DNA of 64,000 bases from Desulfovibrio sp. TomC (GTDB lineage Bacteria > Desulfobacterota > Desulfovibrionia > Desulfovibrionales > Desulfovibrionaceae), in the NCBI RefSeq assembly GCF_000801335.2, contig NZ_JSEH01000023.1:1-64000 (forward strand). Direction: 5' to 3'. Made by a program: the position numbers and the translations under genes. A model generated the notes under the pieces. That model was given only the letters and a program-made list of their open reading frames with translations, was not told where the DNA came from and did not search any database. Every line of letters begins with the position of its first letter. The first letter of the stretch is position 1. Positions 17,630 through 27,764 of this stretch are shown piece by piece.

Positions 17630-18790
17630 TCAGCCAGCCGCAAGGCTCTCCAGAAACCGGGCCGTGGCCTGTGCGCCGTCCAGGTCGATGGCCCCTGGCG
17701 GCGGGGGCGGCCCGGCCAGGGCGGCGACCATACGCGAAGCCAGGACCAGCGGGGCCAGATCGGCCGGATCAAGCAGGCCAAGCAGCCCCAGCCCGGCCAA
17801 GCGCTCGGCCCGAAGGCGCTGCTCCCGGTTCTGGTCAAACGGGGCCGCCAGCCCCCGGCAGCCGGCGGCCAGCAGCCCCATGACGGTATTGTACCCGGCC
17901 AGACTGACCGACAGGTCGGCCGCCCGCAGCACGTCGGCAAACCCCTGCGTGAACCGGGCCACCCAGGCGTCGGGGAGGCGCCCGGCCGCCGCCGCCAGAC
18001 CGGCATAGGCCGCTTCGTCGCAAAAGGGCCCGGAAAAGACCCGCACCGCCGCTTCCGACAACCGAGGATGCTGCCGGCAGGCGGCCAGGACGGCGGCCAG
18101 CACGTCGCTCCCCACCTTGCCGCCGCCGGCCGAGGCAACGATCAGGGACTTCCCGTCAGCCACGCCAAGCTCCCGGCGAACCGCCGGCCGCGACCGGACA
18201 ACGGCCGGAGCCGGCGCGACGTAGCCGGTGTGGATGACCGGCACCGGGATCTCGGCGGCCCGGGCAAAGGTGGCGGACAACGGGAAGAGCGTGGGATCGG
18301 CATGGACGCAGACGGCATCGAAAAACCGGCCCAGCCGGTCCAACACCCGGGCTTCGTAGGCCGGCTGGTCCTTTTTTTCGACCAGAATATCGCGCACGCC
18401 GCAGACACAACAGCAGCGCCCGAACCGGCCCTCCCGGGCGGCGGCCAGGGCCGGCAGCAGCTCGAACTCAAAGGCCTTGCGGCCAAAGGGATAGAGCTCG
18501 ACGAAAAAGACATCCGGGGAAAAGGCGGTCAAGGCCGCCAGGAGACGGGCGCTGCGCCCGGCCTTGGCCGTCTCAAGAGCCGGCCCGGCCAGGGTCAGGG
18601 CCTGGAACTCGGCATCCATGGCCAGGGGAGGCAGGCGCACCAGCCTGACGCCGTCCGGCAGGGAAGCCGGGGTGTCCGGGCCGCCAAGGATGAGCAGACA
18701 CTCGTGCCCGGCCAGGGCCGCCACGATTTCCAGGGTACGAAACAGGTGCCCCATGCCCAGCACATGCTGGCAGTAGACCGCGACCTTCAC
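17630..18790 (-). CDS. Glycosyltransferase, GT-B fold, MurG-like
   Basis: A 386-residue protein. GTG 18790 gives the start VKVAVYCQHVLGMGHLFRT, whose GxGH loop is typical of the N-terminal half of GT-B enzymes; an upstream ATG in the same frame would overlap the neighbouring gene. The C-terminal half has SAGGGKVGSDVLA and FTQGFADVLRAADLSVS followed by AGYNTVMGLLAAG, the region that binds the nucleotide sugar in GT28-like enzymes. The stop of the upstream phosphatase overlaps its GTG start (GTGA). It is the last gene of the 23453-17630 unit. Substrate unknown; cell-envelope glycan is an inference from neighbouring glycosyltransferases. Confidence 0.8.
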   Translation of the reverse strand: MKVAVYCQHVLGMGHLFRTLEIVAALAGHECLLILGGPDTPASLPDGVRLVRLPPLAMDAEFQALTLAGPALETAKAGRSARLLAALTAFSPDVFFVELYPFGRKAFEFELLPALAAAREGRFGRCCCVCGVRDILVEKKDQPAYEARVLDRLGRFFDAVCVHADPTLFPLSATFARAAEIPVPVIHTGYVAPAPAVVRSRPAVRRELGVADGKSLIVASAGGGKVGSDVLAAVLAACRQHPRLSEAAVRVFSGPFCDEAAYAGLAAAAGRLPDAWVARFTQGFADVLRAADLSVSLAGYNTVMGLLAAGCRGLAAPFDQNREQRLRAERLAGLGLLGLLDPADLAPLVLASRMVAALAGPPPPPGAIDLDGAQATARFLESLAAG

Positions 18791-19389
18791 GACCCAGGCA
18801 GTTCCATGTCGAGCTGGCCCAAAGACAAGACGCCGCCTTCGCACACCACCTGCTGGATGCGCCCGAGATCAAAGGCCGGCGGTTCGTCCGGCATATAGGC
18901 CCGGCCAAGGAGATGGTAGAGGATGGCCTTGATGACGCCCTGGTGGGTGACGACCAGCACATTTTTGCCGCCGTTGGCCCGGGCGGCGTCGAGGAGCGCG
19001 TGCTCGGCCCGGGAGCGCACATCGGCCCGGGATTCGCCGCCGGGGGGCTGGAAATGCCAGCCGGACGCCTCGGCCTCGGCCAGCTCCTGGGGGGGGATGT
19101 CGCGCCAGTACTTGCCGGTCCAGGCTCCGTAGTGCTGCTCGCGAAGCCGGCGGTCGAGGGTCACGGGCAGACGCAGGACGCGGTTTAGTATGCCGGCGGT
19201 GGACTTGGCCCGGCCGAGGTCACTGGCCAGGATACGGGCCAGCGACAGCCCGAGCATCCGGGGAGCCTGGGCTTCGCAAAACGCGATCCCGGCCGGAGCC
19301 AGCTCGCTGTCCCATTGGCCCTGGATCCGTTTTTCCAGATTCCACAACGTCGGGGCGTGGCGCATAAAATGAAAAACACAGCGCGACAT
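18787..19389 (-). CDS. Histidine phosphatase family protein (phosphoglycerate-mutase-like)
   Basis: A 200-residue enzyme with the family's catalytic set: RHAPTLWN at residues 10-17 (phospho-His), the acid residue in REQHYGAWTG near 85, GGES near 117 and VTHQG near 147. Such small members are usually phosphatases for sugar phosphates or related substrates (GpmB/CobC-like) rather than true glycolytic mutases. It lies between a hybrid kinase (23-base gap) and a glycosyltransferase (GTGA overlap), suggesting work on a sugar-phosphate intermediate; that is inference. Confidence 0.88.
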   Translation of the reverse strand: MSRCVFHFMRHAPTLWNLEKRIQGQWDSELAPAGIAFCEAQAPRMLGLSLARILASDLGRAKSTAGILNRVLRLPVTLDRRLREQHYGAWTGKYWRDIPPQELAEAEASGWHFQPPGGESRADVRSRAEHALLDAARANGGKNVLVVTHQGVIKAILYHLLGRAYMPDEPPAFDLGRIQQVVCEGGVLSLGQLDMELPGS

Positions 19390-19412
19390 GGCCTGTCATC
19401 CTTGTAGCAAGA

Positions 19413-22400
19413 TCACCGGTCCGGTCGGACACCGCGAGCTTCCGGGTCCAACCGACAAAGAAATTCGTCCAACCCCGTGGCCACGGCCTGGCAGGCGTCG
19501 GTCAGGGCCGGGGCCAGGGCCTTGACCCGGGCCACATCGCCCGAGGCTGCGGCCTGCTCGGCCTCGGCCGCCAAATCCCGCATGGTTCCGGCCCCGAACA
19601 TGGCCGCATTGCCCTTGAGCGTATGGGCCACGCGCTCGCAGGCGACCAGATCGCCCGCCTGCATGGCCCCGCCCAGGGCGGAAAGCTGCTCCGGCACCGA
19701 GGAGACGAACTCCCGGCCCACCCGGGACAGGAGTCCGGCCTTGCCCCGATACTGGGCCACCAGGGCATCGGTGTCGATGATCCCGCCCAACCGGGCCAGA
19801 TCGCAGGGATTGCCCCCGACAGGAGCCCGGCCGCGCCGGGCCAGCACCTTGGCCACCACCGAGAAAAAGATCTCCACGTCAATGGGCTTTATGATGTAGT
19901 CGTCAAAACCCGCGGCCAGGAAACGCTCGCGCTCCTGATCCATGGCATAGGCCGAAAGTCCCACCACCGGCAGTCCCGGATCGATGTCCATGTGGCCGGC
20001 CCGGATGGCCCGGGTGGCGGCCAGCCCGTCCATGACCGGCATCTGGATGTCCATGAGCACCACATCCACGGCGTGGGCGGCCAGATAGTCCAGGGCCACC
20101 CGGCCGTTTTCCGCCAGGACCACTTCATGGCCCCGGCTTTCCAGCAGATCGGAGGCAAAGATGCGGTTGACCCGGTTGTCCTCGACCAGAAGGATGCGCA
20201 GGCTTGGCGGCATCTCGCGCCGAACTGCGGCAAACGGATCGAACCCGACCCGCCCGCCCGCCGCCGGCAGCACTTCAAAGGGACATTCCAGCCAGAAGAC
20301 GCTGCCCTTGCCCGGGGTGCTGTCCACGAACACGCCGCCGCCGAGGAGTCCGGCCAGCCGCCGGCAGATGGCCAGTCCCAGGCCCGTGCCGGCCTGACGC
20401 TTGGTCAGGCCGCCGTCGACCTGGGTGAAGCTGTCGAAAATACTGGCCAGCTGGTCGCCCGGGATGCCGACGCCGGTGTCCACCACGGCAAAACGCAATC
20501 CCACCCGCTGTCCCAGGCTGCCCGGCGACTGACTGCGCTCCAGCAGGCTGGCCCGCAGGACCACGCTGCCGCGTTCGGTGTATTTGACGGCATTGTTGAC
20601 GAGGTTGCGCAGGATCTGACGTAGGCGCAACCCGTCGCCGCGCACCGTGCCGGGCAGGTCCGGCCCCAACTCCAAGGCAAGGGCCAGGCCCTTGTCCCGG
20701 GCCAGCACTTCCTGTTCCTTGACGACGGCATCCAGGCAGCGGGGCAGGTCAAAGGATTCGGCCTTGATCTCCAGGCGTCCGGCTTCGATTTTCGAGTAGT
20801 CGAGGATGTCGTTTATAATCGAGAGCAGCGTGGAGGCCGACTCCTCCACCACGGCCAGACGCTGGCGCTGGCTGGGTTCGAGGCGGTCGCGCAGCATGAG
20901 CTGGACATAGCCGAGCACGGCGTTGAGCGGCGTTCTGATTTCATGGCTCATGTTGGCCAAAAATGCGCCCTTGGCCTGGCTGGCCGCTTCGGCCCGCTCC
21001 AGGGCGGCAGCCAGTTCGGCTTCAAGTTTTTTCCCGGCCGTCACGTCGCGCACGATCTCGACCACAGCGGTCACGGCCCCGGCGGCATCAAGCAGCGGAT
21101 AGCAGAAAAGTTCCACCCAGCCGGCCGTGTCCGTCGGGTCACCCTTGGGCACCACATTGATGGCCAGCTTGCGGGTGGCCATGGCCCGCAGCGACGGACA
21201 ATCCTGACACGGGGCGGAAAGGCCGTGGAAAACGTCGTGGCAGCGTTGCCCCACCAGTTCGCCCCGGCCCGGGTACATGCCGCGCAACATCCGGTTGGCC
21301 GAGAGCACCGTCATGTCCGGGGACAGCACGCACACCCCGTCCTGGATGCCGGCCAACACTGCCTCAAGAAAATTGTCCCGATCCCGCAGGGTGGCCGCCA
21401 GCTGCCCGGATTCGGCGGTCTGGGCAGCCAACTGGCGGCCAAGCGCCTCGACTTCGGCCGCGCCGCAGGCCACGGCCGCTTCCAGGGCGACAATCCCCTC
21501 CCTGGCTGCCGCGACGGCCCGCCGCTGTTCGGTGACATCCAGGACCACCCCCACAATGCCCCGGACAACTGCGTCTCCCCCCTCATTTTCGATGACGAGG
21601 GTTTTGTGGATATCAAGTTCCCGCAGACCGACCGGACCCGGCAGGGCGGTTTCAACAACCTGGACGCCGCCCTTGGCCAGCAGCACGGCGTCACTTTGCC
21701 CGCACTCGGCGGCAAAGGCATGCTGCCGCACCAGCCCGTCAAGCGAACCGCCGATAAGCTGTCCGCGCGGGATGCCGAGCAGCCGCTCGAAAGCCTGGTT
21801 GCAGCCGTTGTAACGTCCCGAGGTGTCCTTGTAATACACCGGCAGCGGCAGGGCTTCGAGCATGGCCCGGGAAATGGTGTGCTGCTGGCGCAACCGCATC
21901 TGGGCCAGCTTGCGCGAGGTGATGTCCCGGCCGACCGCCTGATATTCGACCAGCTCCCCTTCGGCGTCAAAAATGGCCCGGTGGGTCCAGCGCTGCCAGC
22001 GCACCCGGCCGTCGGGGCGCAGCACCCGGTGCTCAAAGCCGGTGGTGGGACGATGGGGGCACAGCGAGGCAATGCGCCGGGACACGACGGCCGCCTCCTC
22101 GTCGTGAATGGCCGGCTGGAAATTTTCCTCGATGCAGGCCTCCGGCGTCTTGCCCCAGTAGCGGGCAAAGGCGGCGTTGACAAAAGTCAGCCGGCAGGCC
22201 GGATCGAAACGGCAGATGAGCTCGGTCTGGTGCTCGACGATGGAGCGGTAGCCGGACTCGGCGGCCAGCATGGACTCCGGGGGCACGCCCACCGGAAAAT
22301 CGGCGCAGGAACCCTCCAGCAACAGCGGCGATCCCAGGCTGTCGCGCACGGTCCGCATGACGCAGTAGACGCGCCTGGAGTCGCCGTCGCGGCGAATCGT

Positions 22401-23453
22401 CCGGGTCTCGAAGGCCACGGGCTCGGGCTGGGACAGGGCGCGCACCAGCAGATTGCGGCGCTCAGGCACGTCCAGGCGCAGCGGATGGGCGGCCTGCCGG
22501 GACTGGCGCAGACAGTCGGCCACGTCGCGGTAGCCGAAAAGCCGGGCCAGGGAACTGTTGGCCGCCACCATCCGGCCCTGAACATCGAGCCGAAACAGGC
22601 CCTGGGAGGCGTTGTCGTAGAGGTCGCGGAAGCGTTCGGCCTGTTCGCGAAGACGCAGGGATTCGGCGTCGGCCAGAATATGGGCCAGGGCAGCGGCCAC
22701 GTCGGTCCAGGTAAGCAGACCCAGCAGATAGCCGGCCGGATCGGTGACGGCCAGCCGCCCTGCTCCGGCCCCATCCATGCCGGCCAGCCCTTCGGCCAGG
22801 GGCAACTGGGGCGAAATGACGGCCACCGGCGCGCGCATGACGGCTTCCACCGGCACATCCCTGATATCCGTGCCGCCGGCCAGCAGACGCACGGCGTCGC
22901 GGGCCGTGAACATGCCGCGGGGCTTGTCGTTCTCGGTGACCACCACGCCGCCAACGCCCATGCGCACCATACGGCCAAGGACGCAGGACAGCTTCTCGCC
23001 AACAGCCCCGGTGACCACGGCCCGGGCCATGGCGCTGGCCACGCTGCGATCTGCCAATTCGTCCAGGGACCCGCACAGCCGGGCCACATGAAACGGAGCC
23101 AGCATGCCAAGGGCCCGGCCGGTGGCGTCCACCACGGCCAGACGCCGCGACGGCGCGGCCAGCAGATGGCGCAGGGCGGCGGGCAGGTAATCGCTTTCCG
23201 GGGAGACGGCCACCGGGTCCATGACGTCGCGCACGGCCAGATGCGACGCCTGGACGGCATCCTGGCACAGCACCCGGGCCAGCCCGCGGGTGGTGACCAC
23301 ACCCAGGGGACGGCCGCCGTCAAGAACCAGGGCCTCGCCCACCCCGGCCCCGAGCAGGGTCCGGGCAGCCTGGGCGGCAGTGGTCCACAGTCCAAGCGTC
23401 AGGGGCGACGCCGGGGGCAAGTCGCGCAGTGGCGTTTCGTGCAACTTGGCCAT
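19413..23453 (-). CDS. CBS-PAS hybrid histidine kinase with receiver and HPt domains
   Basis: A 1346-residue signalling protein, ATG 23453 with GGAG upstream. Domains in order: two pairs of CBS motifs (about 10-270), a run of PAS domains (about 290-800; PAS cores near [35 protein letters not shown] and [15 protein letters not shown]), HisKA with [10 protein letters not shown] near residue 836, HATPase with [18 protein letters not shown] and [11 protein letters not shown], a receiver with [13 protein letters not shown] near 1131, and an HPt domain with [11 protein letters not shown] near 1276. All phosphorelay residues are present. No membrane segment is visible, so it is probably cytosolic; the CBS pairs suggest adenine-nucleotide sensing. 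It heads a unit with a histidine phosphatase and a glycosyltransferase. Confidence 0.93.
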   Translation of the reverse strand: MAKLHETPLRDLPPASPLTLGLWTTAAQAARTLLGAGVGEALVLDGGRPLGVVTTRGLARVLCQDAVQASHLAVRDVMDPVAVSPESDYLPAALRHLLAAPSRRLAVVDATGRALGMLAPFHVARLCGSLDELADRSVASAMARAVVTGAVGEKLSCVLGRMVRMGVGGVVVTENDKPRGMFTARDAVRLLAGGTDIRDVPVEAVMRAPVAVISPQLPLAEGLAGMDGAGAGRLAVTDPAGYLLGLLTWTDVAAALAHILADAESLRLREQAERFRDLYDNASQGLFRLDVQGRMVAANSSLARLFGYRDVADCLRQSRQAAHPLRLDVPERRNLLVRALSQPEPVAFETRTIRRDGDSRRVYCVMRTVRDSLGSPLLLEGSCADFPVGVPPESMLAAESGYRSIVEHQTELICRFDPACRLTFVNAAFARYWGKTPEACIEENFQPAIHDEEAAVVSRRIASLCPHRPTTGFEHRVLRPDGRVRWQRWTHRAIFDAEGELVEYQAVGRDITSRKLAQMRLRQQHTISRAMLEALPLPVYYKDTSGRYNGCNQAFERLLGIPRGQLIGGSLDGLVRQHAFAAECGQSDAVLLAKGGVQVVETALPGPVGLRELDIHKTLVIENEGGDAVVRGIVGVVLDVTEQRRAVAAAREGIVALEAAVACGAAEVEALGRQLAAQTAESGQLAATLRDRDNFLEAVLAGIQDGVCVLSPDMTVLSANRMLRGMYPGRGELVGQRCHDVFHGLSAPCQDCPSLRAMATRKLAINVVPKGDPTDTAGWVELFCYPLLDAAGAVTAVVEIVRDVTAGKKLEAELAAALERAEAASQAKGAFLANMSHEIRTPLNAVLGYVQLMLRDRLEPSQRQRLAVVEESASTLLSIINDILDYSKIEAGRLEIKAESFDLPRCLDAVVKEQEVLARDKGLALALELGPDLPGTVRGDGLRLRQILRNLVNNAVKYTERGSVVLRASLLERSQSPGSLGQRVGLRFAVVDTGVGIPGDQLASIFDSFTQVDGGLTKRQAGTGLGLAICRRLAGLLGGGVFVDSTPGKGSVFWLECPFEVLPAAGGRVGFDPFAAVRREMPPSLRILLVEDNRVNRIFASDLLESRGHEVVLAENGRVALDYLAAHAVDVVLMDIQMPVMDGLAATRAIRAGHMDIDPGLPVVGLSAYAMDQERERFLAAGFDDYIIKPIDVEIFFSVVAKVLARRGRAPVGGNPCDLARLGGIIDTDALVAQYRGKAGLLSRVGREFVSSVPEQLSALGGAMQAGDLVACERVAHTLKGNAAMFGAGTMRDLAAEAEQAAASGDVARVKALAPALTDACQAVATGLDEFLCRLDPEARGVRPDR

Positions 23454-23587
23454 GACGGCTCCATCCTCAACCGGCCCGCCGCCACGTTCGCGACGTCGGC
23501 TATGCCTCGGCATCTTCCGTGACTGCCGATAATTTTTGAGAGGTCAAAATTTTACCACGAGACCGGCCGCTTGGGCCAGTGCCATTT

Positions 23588-24703
23588 TCAGCCCTTCCCG
23601 GCCAGCCGCCGCAACACCCCGGCCACGATCCCGTAGTTGCGGTTGCGGTCATGCCTGTCGCGGACAGACGTTCGGGCCGCCTCGCCCATGGCCAGACGCC
23701 GTTCCCGATCCATGACCAGGGCGGCCAGGGCCTGGCAATAGGCCGCATTGTCCCCGGGCGGGGTGAGCAGCCCGGTGCAGCCGGCCGCCACCACCTCGGG
23801 CACGCCGCCATTGGCCAGGGCCACCACCGGCAGTCCGGCGGCCTGGGCTTCGAGATAGACCATGCCGAGCGACTCGCCAATGCCCGGAAAGGCGAACACA
23901 TCCCCGGCGCTTAGGACCGCCCCCAGCCGCTCGCGGGGAACGCACCCCAAAAACAGGTGCCGCCCCGGCAACTCCTGGCCGGCCAGGGCGACAAGCCTGT
24001 CGCGCATCTCGCCGTCCCCGGCGACAACCCAAAAAAAGTCCAGCCCCGACCGGGCCAGCTCACCCAGCCGGGCAATAAGATAGGTCAGACTTTGGGTCTT
24101 CACGTCGTTTCGAAACATGGCGGCCGTGACAATGACCGGGCGGCCGGACACGCCCCACTCCTGGCGAAAGCTCCGCCTGGCCTCACCGTCAAAGGCAAAG
24201 GCCCCGGGATCGATGCCGGGGCGCACGTAAGCGATTTTCTCCGGCGGCAGCAGACGGCGCAGATTTTCCACATCCAGACGGCGGTTGGAAAAAACCAGGT
24301 TAGCCGCCAGCAGCGAACGGCGGTTTAGCTCGTAGCCCAGGCGGGTTTTCAGACAGCGGCGCTGTTTGGTGGAATAGACGCCCTGGAAGATCACATAGGG
24401 AATGCCAAGCTCCCGAGCCACGTAGGGGCCGATAACGTCCGGGGATTTGTAGTAGGCGTGGTAGGTGAGAAACGCCTGCGCCCCGGCCTTGGAGGCTCTT
24501 TCCAGGGCCTGTCGCCGGGCGGAAAGCGCCTCCAGCCACAGCCTTGGCCGGGCAGAGAACCAGCGCGACCGAAAACGGCTGGGCACTGTCAGGTCCAACC
24601 CCTGTCCGGCCAGGGCCGAGGCCAGTTCCCGGCCGATGGTACGGTCCCCGGACGGATCGGGGTGATCAAGGGGCTTAAACGGCGCGTAGAGAGCGACGTT
24701 CAC
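23588..24703 (-). CDS. Glycosyltransferase family 4 (WcaA/RfaG-like)
   Basis: A 371-residue GT-B enzyme beginning at GTG 24703 (VNVALYAPFKPLDHPDPSGD) that overlaps the upstream stop as GTGA. The C-terminal GT4 features are clear: VVAGDGEMRDRLVALA, LFLGCVPRERLGAVLSAGDVF, and the E-x7-E motif in GIGESLGMVYLEAQAAGLPV. It transfers a sugar from a nucleotide-activated donor, probably in surface polysaccharide or lipopolysaccharide assembly; acceptor and sugar are unknown. Confidence 0.9.
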   Translation of the reverse strand: MNVALYAPFKPLDHPDPSGDRTIGRELASALAGQGLDLTVPSRFRSRWFSARPRLWLEALSARRQALERASKAGAQAFLTYHAYYKSPDVIGPYVARELGIPYVIFQGVYSTKQRRCLKTRLGYELNRRSLLAANLVFSNRRLDVENLRRLLPPEKIAYVRPGIDPGAFAFDGEARRSFRQEWGVSGRPVIVTAAMFRNDVKTQSLTYLIARLGELARSGLDFFWVVAGDGEMRDRLVALAGQELPGRHLFLGCVPRERLGAVLSAGDVFAFPGIGESLGMVYLEAQAAGLPVVALANGGVPEVVAAGCTGLLTPPGDNAAYCQALAALVMDRERRLAMGEAARTSVRDRHDRNRNYGIVAGVLRRLAGKG

Positions 24704-25977
24704 AAGACCCGCCCGGCAGCGAAGGCCCCGGGCGTGGAGCCGGCGTATTCGGCGAAAATGGCGGCCAGACGGCGGGTGTTGGCTGCATTGTCGAACTCGG
24801 CGGCAACCACTTCCCTGGCCGCCCCGGTCAGCCGATCTCGAAGCCCGAAGTCGGTCAGCAACCGGGCGACATTGGCGGCCAGGGCCTTGGCGTCGCCCGG
24901 GGGACAGGTCAGGGCCGTTTCTTCATGGCGGGCCAGTTCCGGCAGGGCCGAGACGTCGGTTGCCGCCACCGGCACGCCCATGGCCATGGCCTCCACCACC
25001 ACGTTGGGCACGCCGTCGCGGTCGCCGTTTGGCAGCACCCGGCAGCCAAGGACAAAGGCGTGGGCAGCCCGGTAGAGTTCCAGCACCTGCTCATGGGGCA
25101 GCGCCCCATGAAACCGCACCCGGCCGGCCAGGCCCAGCCGGGCCGCCTGCCGGGCCAGAGCCTCCCGGTCCTCGCCCGCGCCCACCAGGTCGTAGGTGAA
25201 ATCAATCCCCTGCCCGGCCAGCACCGCCAGGGCGTCGAGGACGGTATCCAGGCCCTTTTTGGCCGTCAGCCGGGCCACGGTGAGCAGCCGGTAGGGCGGG
25301 CCGTTAGCCGGACGCGCCCCGCCGCCGGCAAAGAGCGACAGGTCGATGCCGTGGTAGACGCCAAAGACCGGCGTGCCGTTTGGCGAGAGCTTTTTGAGAT
25401 AGGCGACGTTGGCCATGGTGCAGGTGACCACAAAGGCGGCCCGGCCGATCTTTTCGGCCAGCCGGACCGGATCCTGGGTCCAGACGTCCTTGGCGTGGCC
25501 GGTGAAGCTGACCGGCGCGCCGCACATCAACCCGGCATACATGGCGACAGAGGTCGGCGAATGGGCGAAGTGGGCGTGCAGGTGCGGCGATTCGCCGGGG
25601 CGCAGGGCCTCCTGGCACAACAGTCCGGCCTGGAGCAGATGCTTGACCGTGGCCGATTTGGGCGACTGGATGAAATGGCGCAGCATAAGCCCGGCCGCCC
25701 GCAGCCAGCCCCGGGGATGGGCCGCCAGGGTTCGCACCGCTGCAGCCGCCAACCGGGGCAGGGCCGGCAAAATCGCTTCCGGCAGATAGACCACCTCGGC
25801 CCGGATACGCCCGACCGAGGCATGGCTGAAGTCTTCCCGGGGCTTTCGCATGGACACGATACGCACCGTGAAGCCAAGGCTCTCCAGCAACAAAATTTCG
25901 TTGGAAATAAACGTCTCGGAGATCCTCGGATACCCCTTGAGCACCATCACCAGCACCGGCTTGCCACATCCCGCCAT
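24700..25977 (-). CDS. Glycosyltransferase family 4, colanic-acid-type
   Basis: A 425-residue GT-B protein. The N-terminal half has GYPRISETFISNEILLLE, a signature of exopolysaccharide GT4 enzymes, plus HLHAHFAHSPTSVAMY and the FTGHAKDVW loop. The C-terminal half has LLTVARLTAKKGLDTVLDAL, LVGAGEDREAL, and the donor-binding DGVPNVVVEAMAMGVPVAAT. First gene of a two-gene unit with the adjacent GT4 (GTGA overlap). The ribosome binding site before ATG 25977 is weak. The product likely acts at the cytoplasmic side of the inner membrane. Confidence 0.9.
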   Translation of the reverse strand: MAGCGKPVLVMVLKGYPRISETFISNEILLLESLGFTVRIVSMRKPREDFSHASVGRIRAEVVYLPEAILPALPRLAAAAVRTLAAHPRGWLRAAGLMLRHFIQSPKSATVKHLLQAGLLCQEALRPGESPHLHAHFAHSPTSVAMYAGLMCGAPVSFTGHAKDVWTQDPVRLAEKIGRAAFVVTCTMANVAYLKKLSPNGTPVFGVYHGIDLSLFAGGGARPANGPPYRLLTVARLTAKKGLDTVLDALAVLAGQGIDFTYDLVGAGEDREALARQAARLGLAGRVRFHGALPHEQVLELYRAAHAFVLGCRVLPNGDRDGVPNVVVEAMAMGVPVAATDVSALPELARHEETALTCPPGDAKALAANVARLLTDFGLRDRLTGAAREVVAAEFDNAANTRRLAAIFAEYAGSTPGAFAAGRVL

Positions 25978-26102
25978 CAGTCTCTATCCATCCTCGTTAC
26001 AACATTCCCCGCCGCCGGGTCCGGGGGTCTCTTCCCGTCTTCCCTCACAAACGACTGTTCGTCCCGGTCCACAACCGACCGGCTGCCCAGTCAGCCCCCA
26101 AA

Positions 26103-26165
26103 CCCCTTTACAAACTTCTCCAATTGCAGGGGCCCGGGGGGATCATCCCCCCGGCCGCCGGAGGC
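26103..26165 (-). repeat. Type A 3'-end repeat
   Basis: On the minus strand, 34 bases beyond the stop at 26200: GCCTCCGGCGGC, a perfect 21-base palindrome (26134-26154, arms CCGGGGGGAT/ATCCCCCCGG), then CCCCTG..AAGGGG. Further flank (GGTCGGTTGTGG on the minus strand, near 26080) is shared with the copies at 19-163 and 62704-62847. Confidence 0.8.
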
Positions 26166-26199
26166 ATCTTCCGTCTTCTCTCCTGCCCCCACGCTCCCC

Positions 26200-27642
26200 C
26201 TACCCGCGATAGCCGAACACCAGCCGCAATACCCGTCGCACGAGCGGCGAGAAAAGTTTCGTTTCCAGCGTCCGGCCGGCCGCCCGTTTGCCGGTCTCGC
26301 CCAGGGTCGGATAGGGCAGCACCGTGCCGGCCAGGGTGGACAGGCCCACCTTGCCGGCCCGGGCGGTCAGCCATTGGGCCAGCAGTTCCCCGGCCCCGCT
26401 CCCGGCAATGCCGACGCCAAGGAGCCGGCCGCGTTTGCCGAGAACCAGCTTGACCAGCCCGGCGGTCTCGCCGGCCGCCCTGGCCCGGTCGTTGCCGGAA
26501 AACGGTTCGACAATGACCGTGTGGGGGATGCCGGCCGCCTTGGCCTGGGCCTCGGTCAGTCCGGCCGCGGCCAGGGCCGGGTCGGTAAAGGAACAGCGCG
26601 GCATAAACGTGTAATCAACCCGGCGCGGCAGCCGAAAGACCGCCCCGGCCACCACCACCCCGCCCTCGTAACCGGCGGCATGGGTGAACTGGTGCCCGCC
26701 GGTCACGTCCCCGGCCCCGAAAATGTGGGGGACGGAGGCACGCAGCCGGTCATCCAACACAAGCCCCTTCTCTGTATAGGCAATCCCGGCCGCGTCAAGA
26801 TTCAGTCCGTCGAGGTTGGGGGTGCGGCCCATGGCTACGAGGATGGCCTCGGCCGCAATTTCCCGGCGCTCGCCCTCGTGGATGACGGTCACCGTGCGCA
26901 GCCCGGCCGCATCCGGTCCGGCCACCGATTCCACCACCGACCCCAGGCGCACCTCCACGCCGTCCGCCGTCAGGCCGGCCGCCACAACCGCAGCCAGATC
27001 GGCGTCCTCGCGCGACAGCAACTGGGCGCTTCGCTGCACCACGGTCACCCGGCTGCCCAGGCGGGCAAAGGCCTGCCCCATTTCAGCGGCAATGGCCCCG
27101 CCGCCGAGGATCACCAGCGACCGGGGCAGTTTTTCCAACGAAAACAGTTCGCGGTTGGTCAGGTAGCCGGCCTCGGCCAGTCCCGGGATATCCGGCACGG
27201 CCGCCCGCGATCCGGTGGCGATGACGATGCGGTCGGCCGTGATGCGCCGGCCGTCGAGCTCCAGGGTGTGGTCATCGACAAACCGGGCCTGGCCGAAATG
27301 GACCTCGGCCCCGAGCCGGCGAAAGCGGTCCGGCGAATCATGTTCCTGGATGCCGGCAATGACCCCTTGGATGCGCCGGCGGACGGCCGCGAAATCAACC
27401 GGCCCGGGTTCGATGGCCGGCAAGCCGTATTCGGTGGCCCGGCCGGCCAGATGGCGCACCCGGGCCGTCTCGATCAGCGTCTTGCTCGGCACGCAGCCAA
27501 AATGCAGGCAGTCGCCGCCAAGGGCCTGTTCAGACTCGACCAGAAGCACGCGCACCCCGAGGCGGGCCGCGCCGGCCACCACCGTCAGCCCGGCCGCGCC
27601 GCCGCCCATGACCAGCAGATCATACTCGCCCCGATGCCGCAT
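26200..27642 (-). CDS. FAD-dependent pyridine nucleotide-disulfide oxidoreductase (mercuric-reductase-like)
   Basis: A 480-residue flavoprotein. FAD-binding YDLLVMGGGAAGLTVV lies at the N-terminus, the redox-active disulfide in GGDCLHFGCVPSK, a second Rossmann motif in LVILGGGAIAAEMGQAF, the FAD-binding GAGDVTGGHQFTHAA, and a dimerisation domain at the end. The usual C-terminal His-x4-Glu of lipoamide dehydrogenase is not apparent; the C-terminal region ends LRLVFGYRG, as in several MerA-like proteins of unknown substrate. There is no N-terminal HMA domain. ATG 27642 has GGAGGG upstream. It diverges from a second member of the same superfamily at 27765. Substrate unknown. Confidence 0.9.
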   Translation of the reverse strand: MRHRGEYDLLVMGGGAAGLTVVAGAARLGVRVLLVESEQALGGDCLHFGCVPSKTLIETARVRHLAGRATEYGLPAIEPGPVDFAAVRRRIQGVIAGIQEHDSPDRFRRLGAEVHFGQARFVDDHTLELDGRRITADRIVIATGSRAAVPDIPGLAEAGYLTNRELFSLEKLPRSLVILGGGAIAAEMGQAFARLGSRVTVVQRSAQLLSREDADLAAVVAAGLTADGVEVRLGSVVESVAGPDAAGLRTVTVIHEGERREIAAEAILVAMGRTPNLDGLNLDAAGIAYTEKGLVLDDRLRASVPHIFGAGDVTGGHQFTHAAGYEGGVVVAGAVFRLPRRVDYTFMPRCSFTDPALAAAGLTEAQAKAAGIPHTVIVEPFSGNDRARAAGETAGLVKLVLGKRGRLLGVGIAGSGAGELLAQWLTARAGKVGLSTLAGTVLPYPTLGETGKRAAGRTLETKLFSPLVRRVLRLVFGYRG

Positions 27643-27764
27643 AGGTCCCTCCGTTTTTCCCAAATACTTGCCGCGCCCCTATGGCGGACGGCAAAATGAT
27701 GATAACGGAAAACGCTCGAAAGCCAAACTGTCGGCGCGCTCCCGGCCGACATCCGAGGGAACAT

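Noticed and set aside
20943-23522. 859-codon open frame opposite the CBS/PAS hybrid kinase
   Set aside because: Shadow of an intact kinase gene; composition is typical of antisense frames in high-GC DNA.
24925-27699. 924-codon open frame spanning a glycosyltransferase, an intergenic repeat and an oxidoreductase on the other strand
   Set aside because: It crosses unrelated genes and a repeat module, so it cannot be one real gene.
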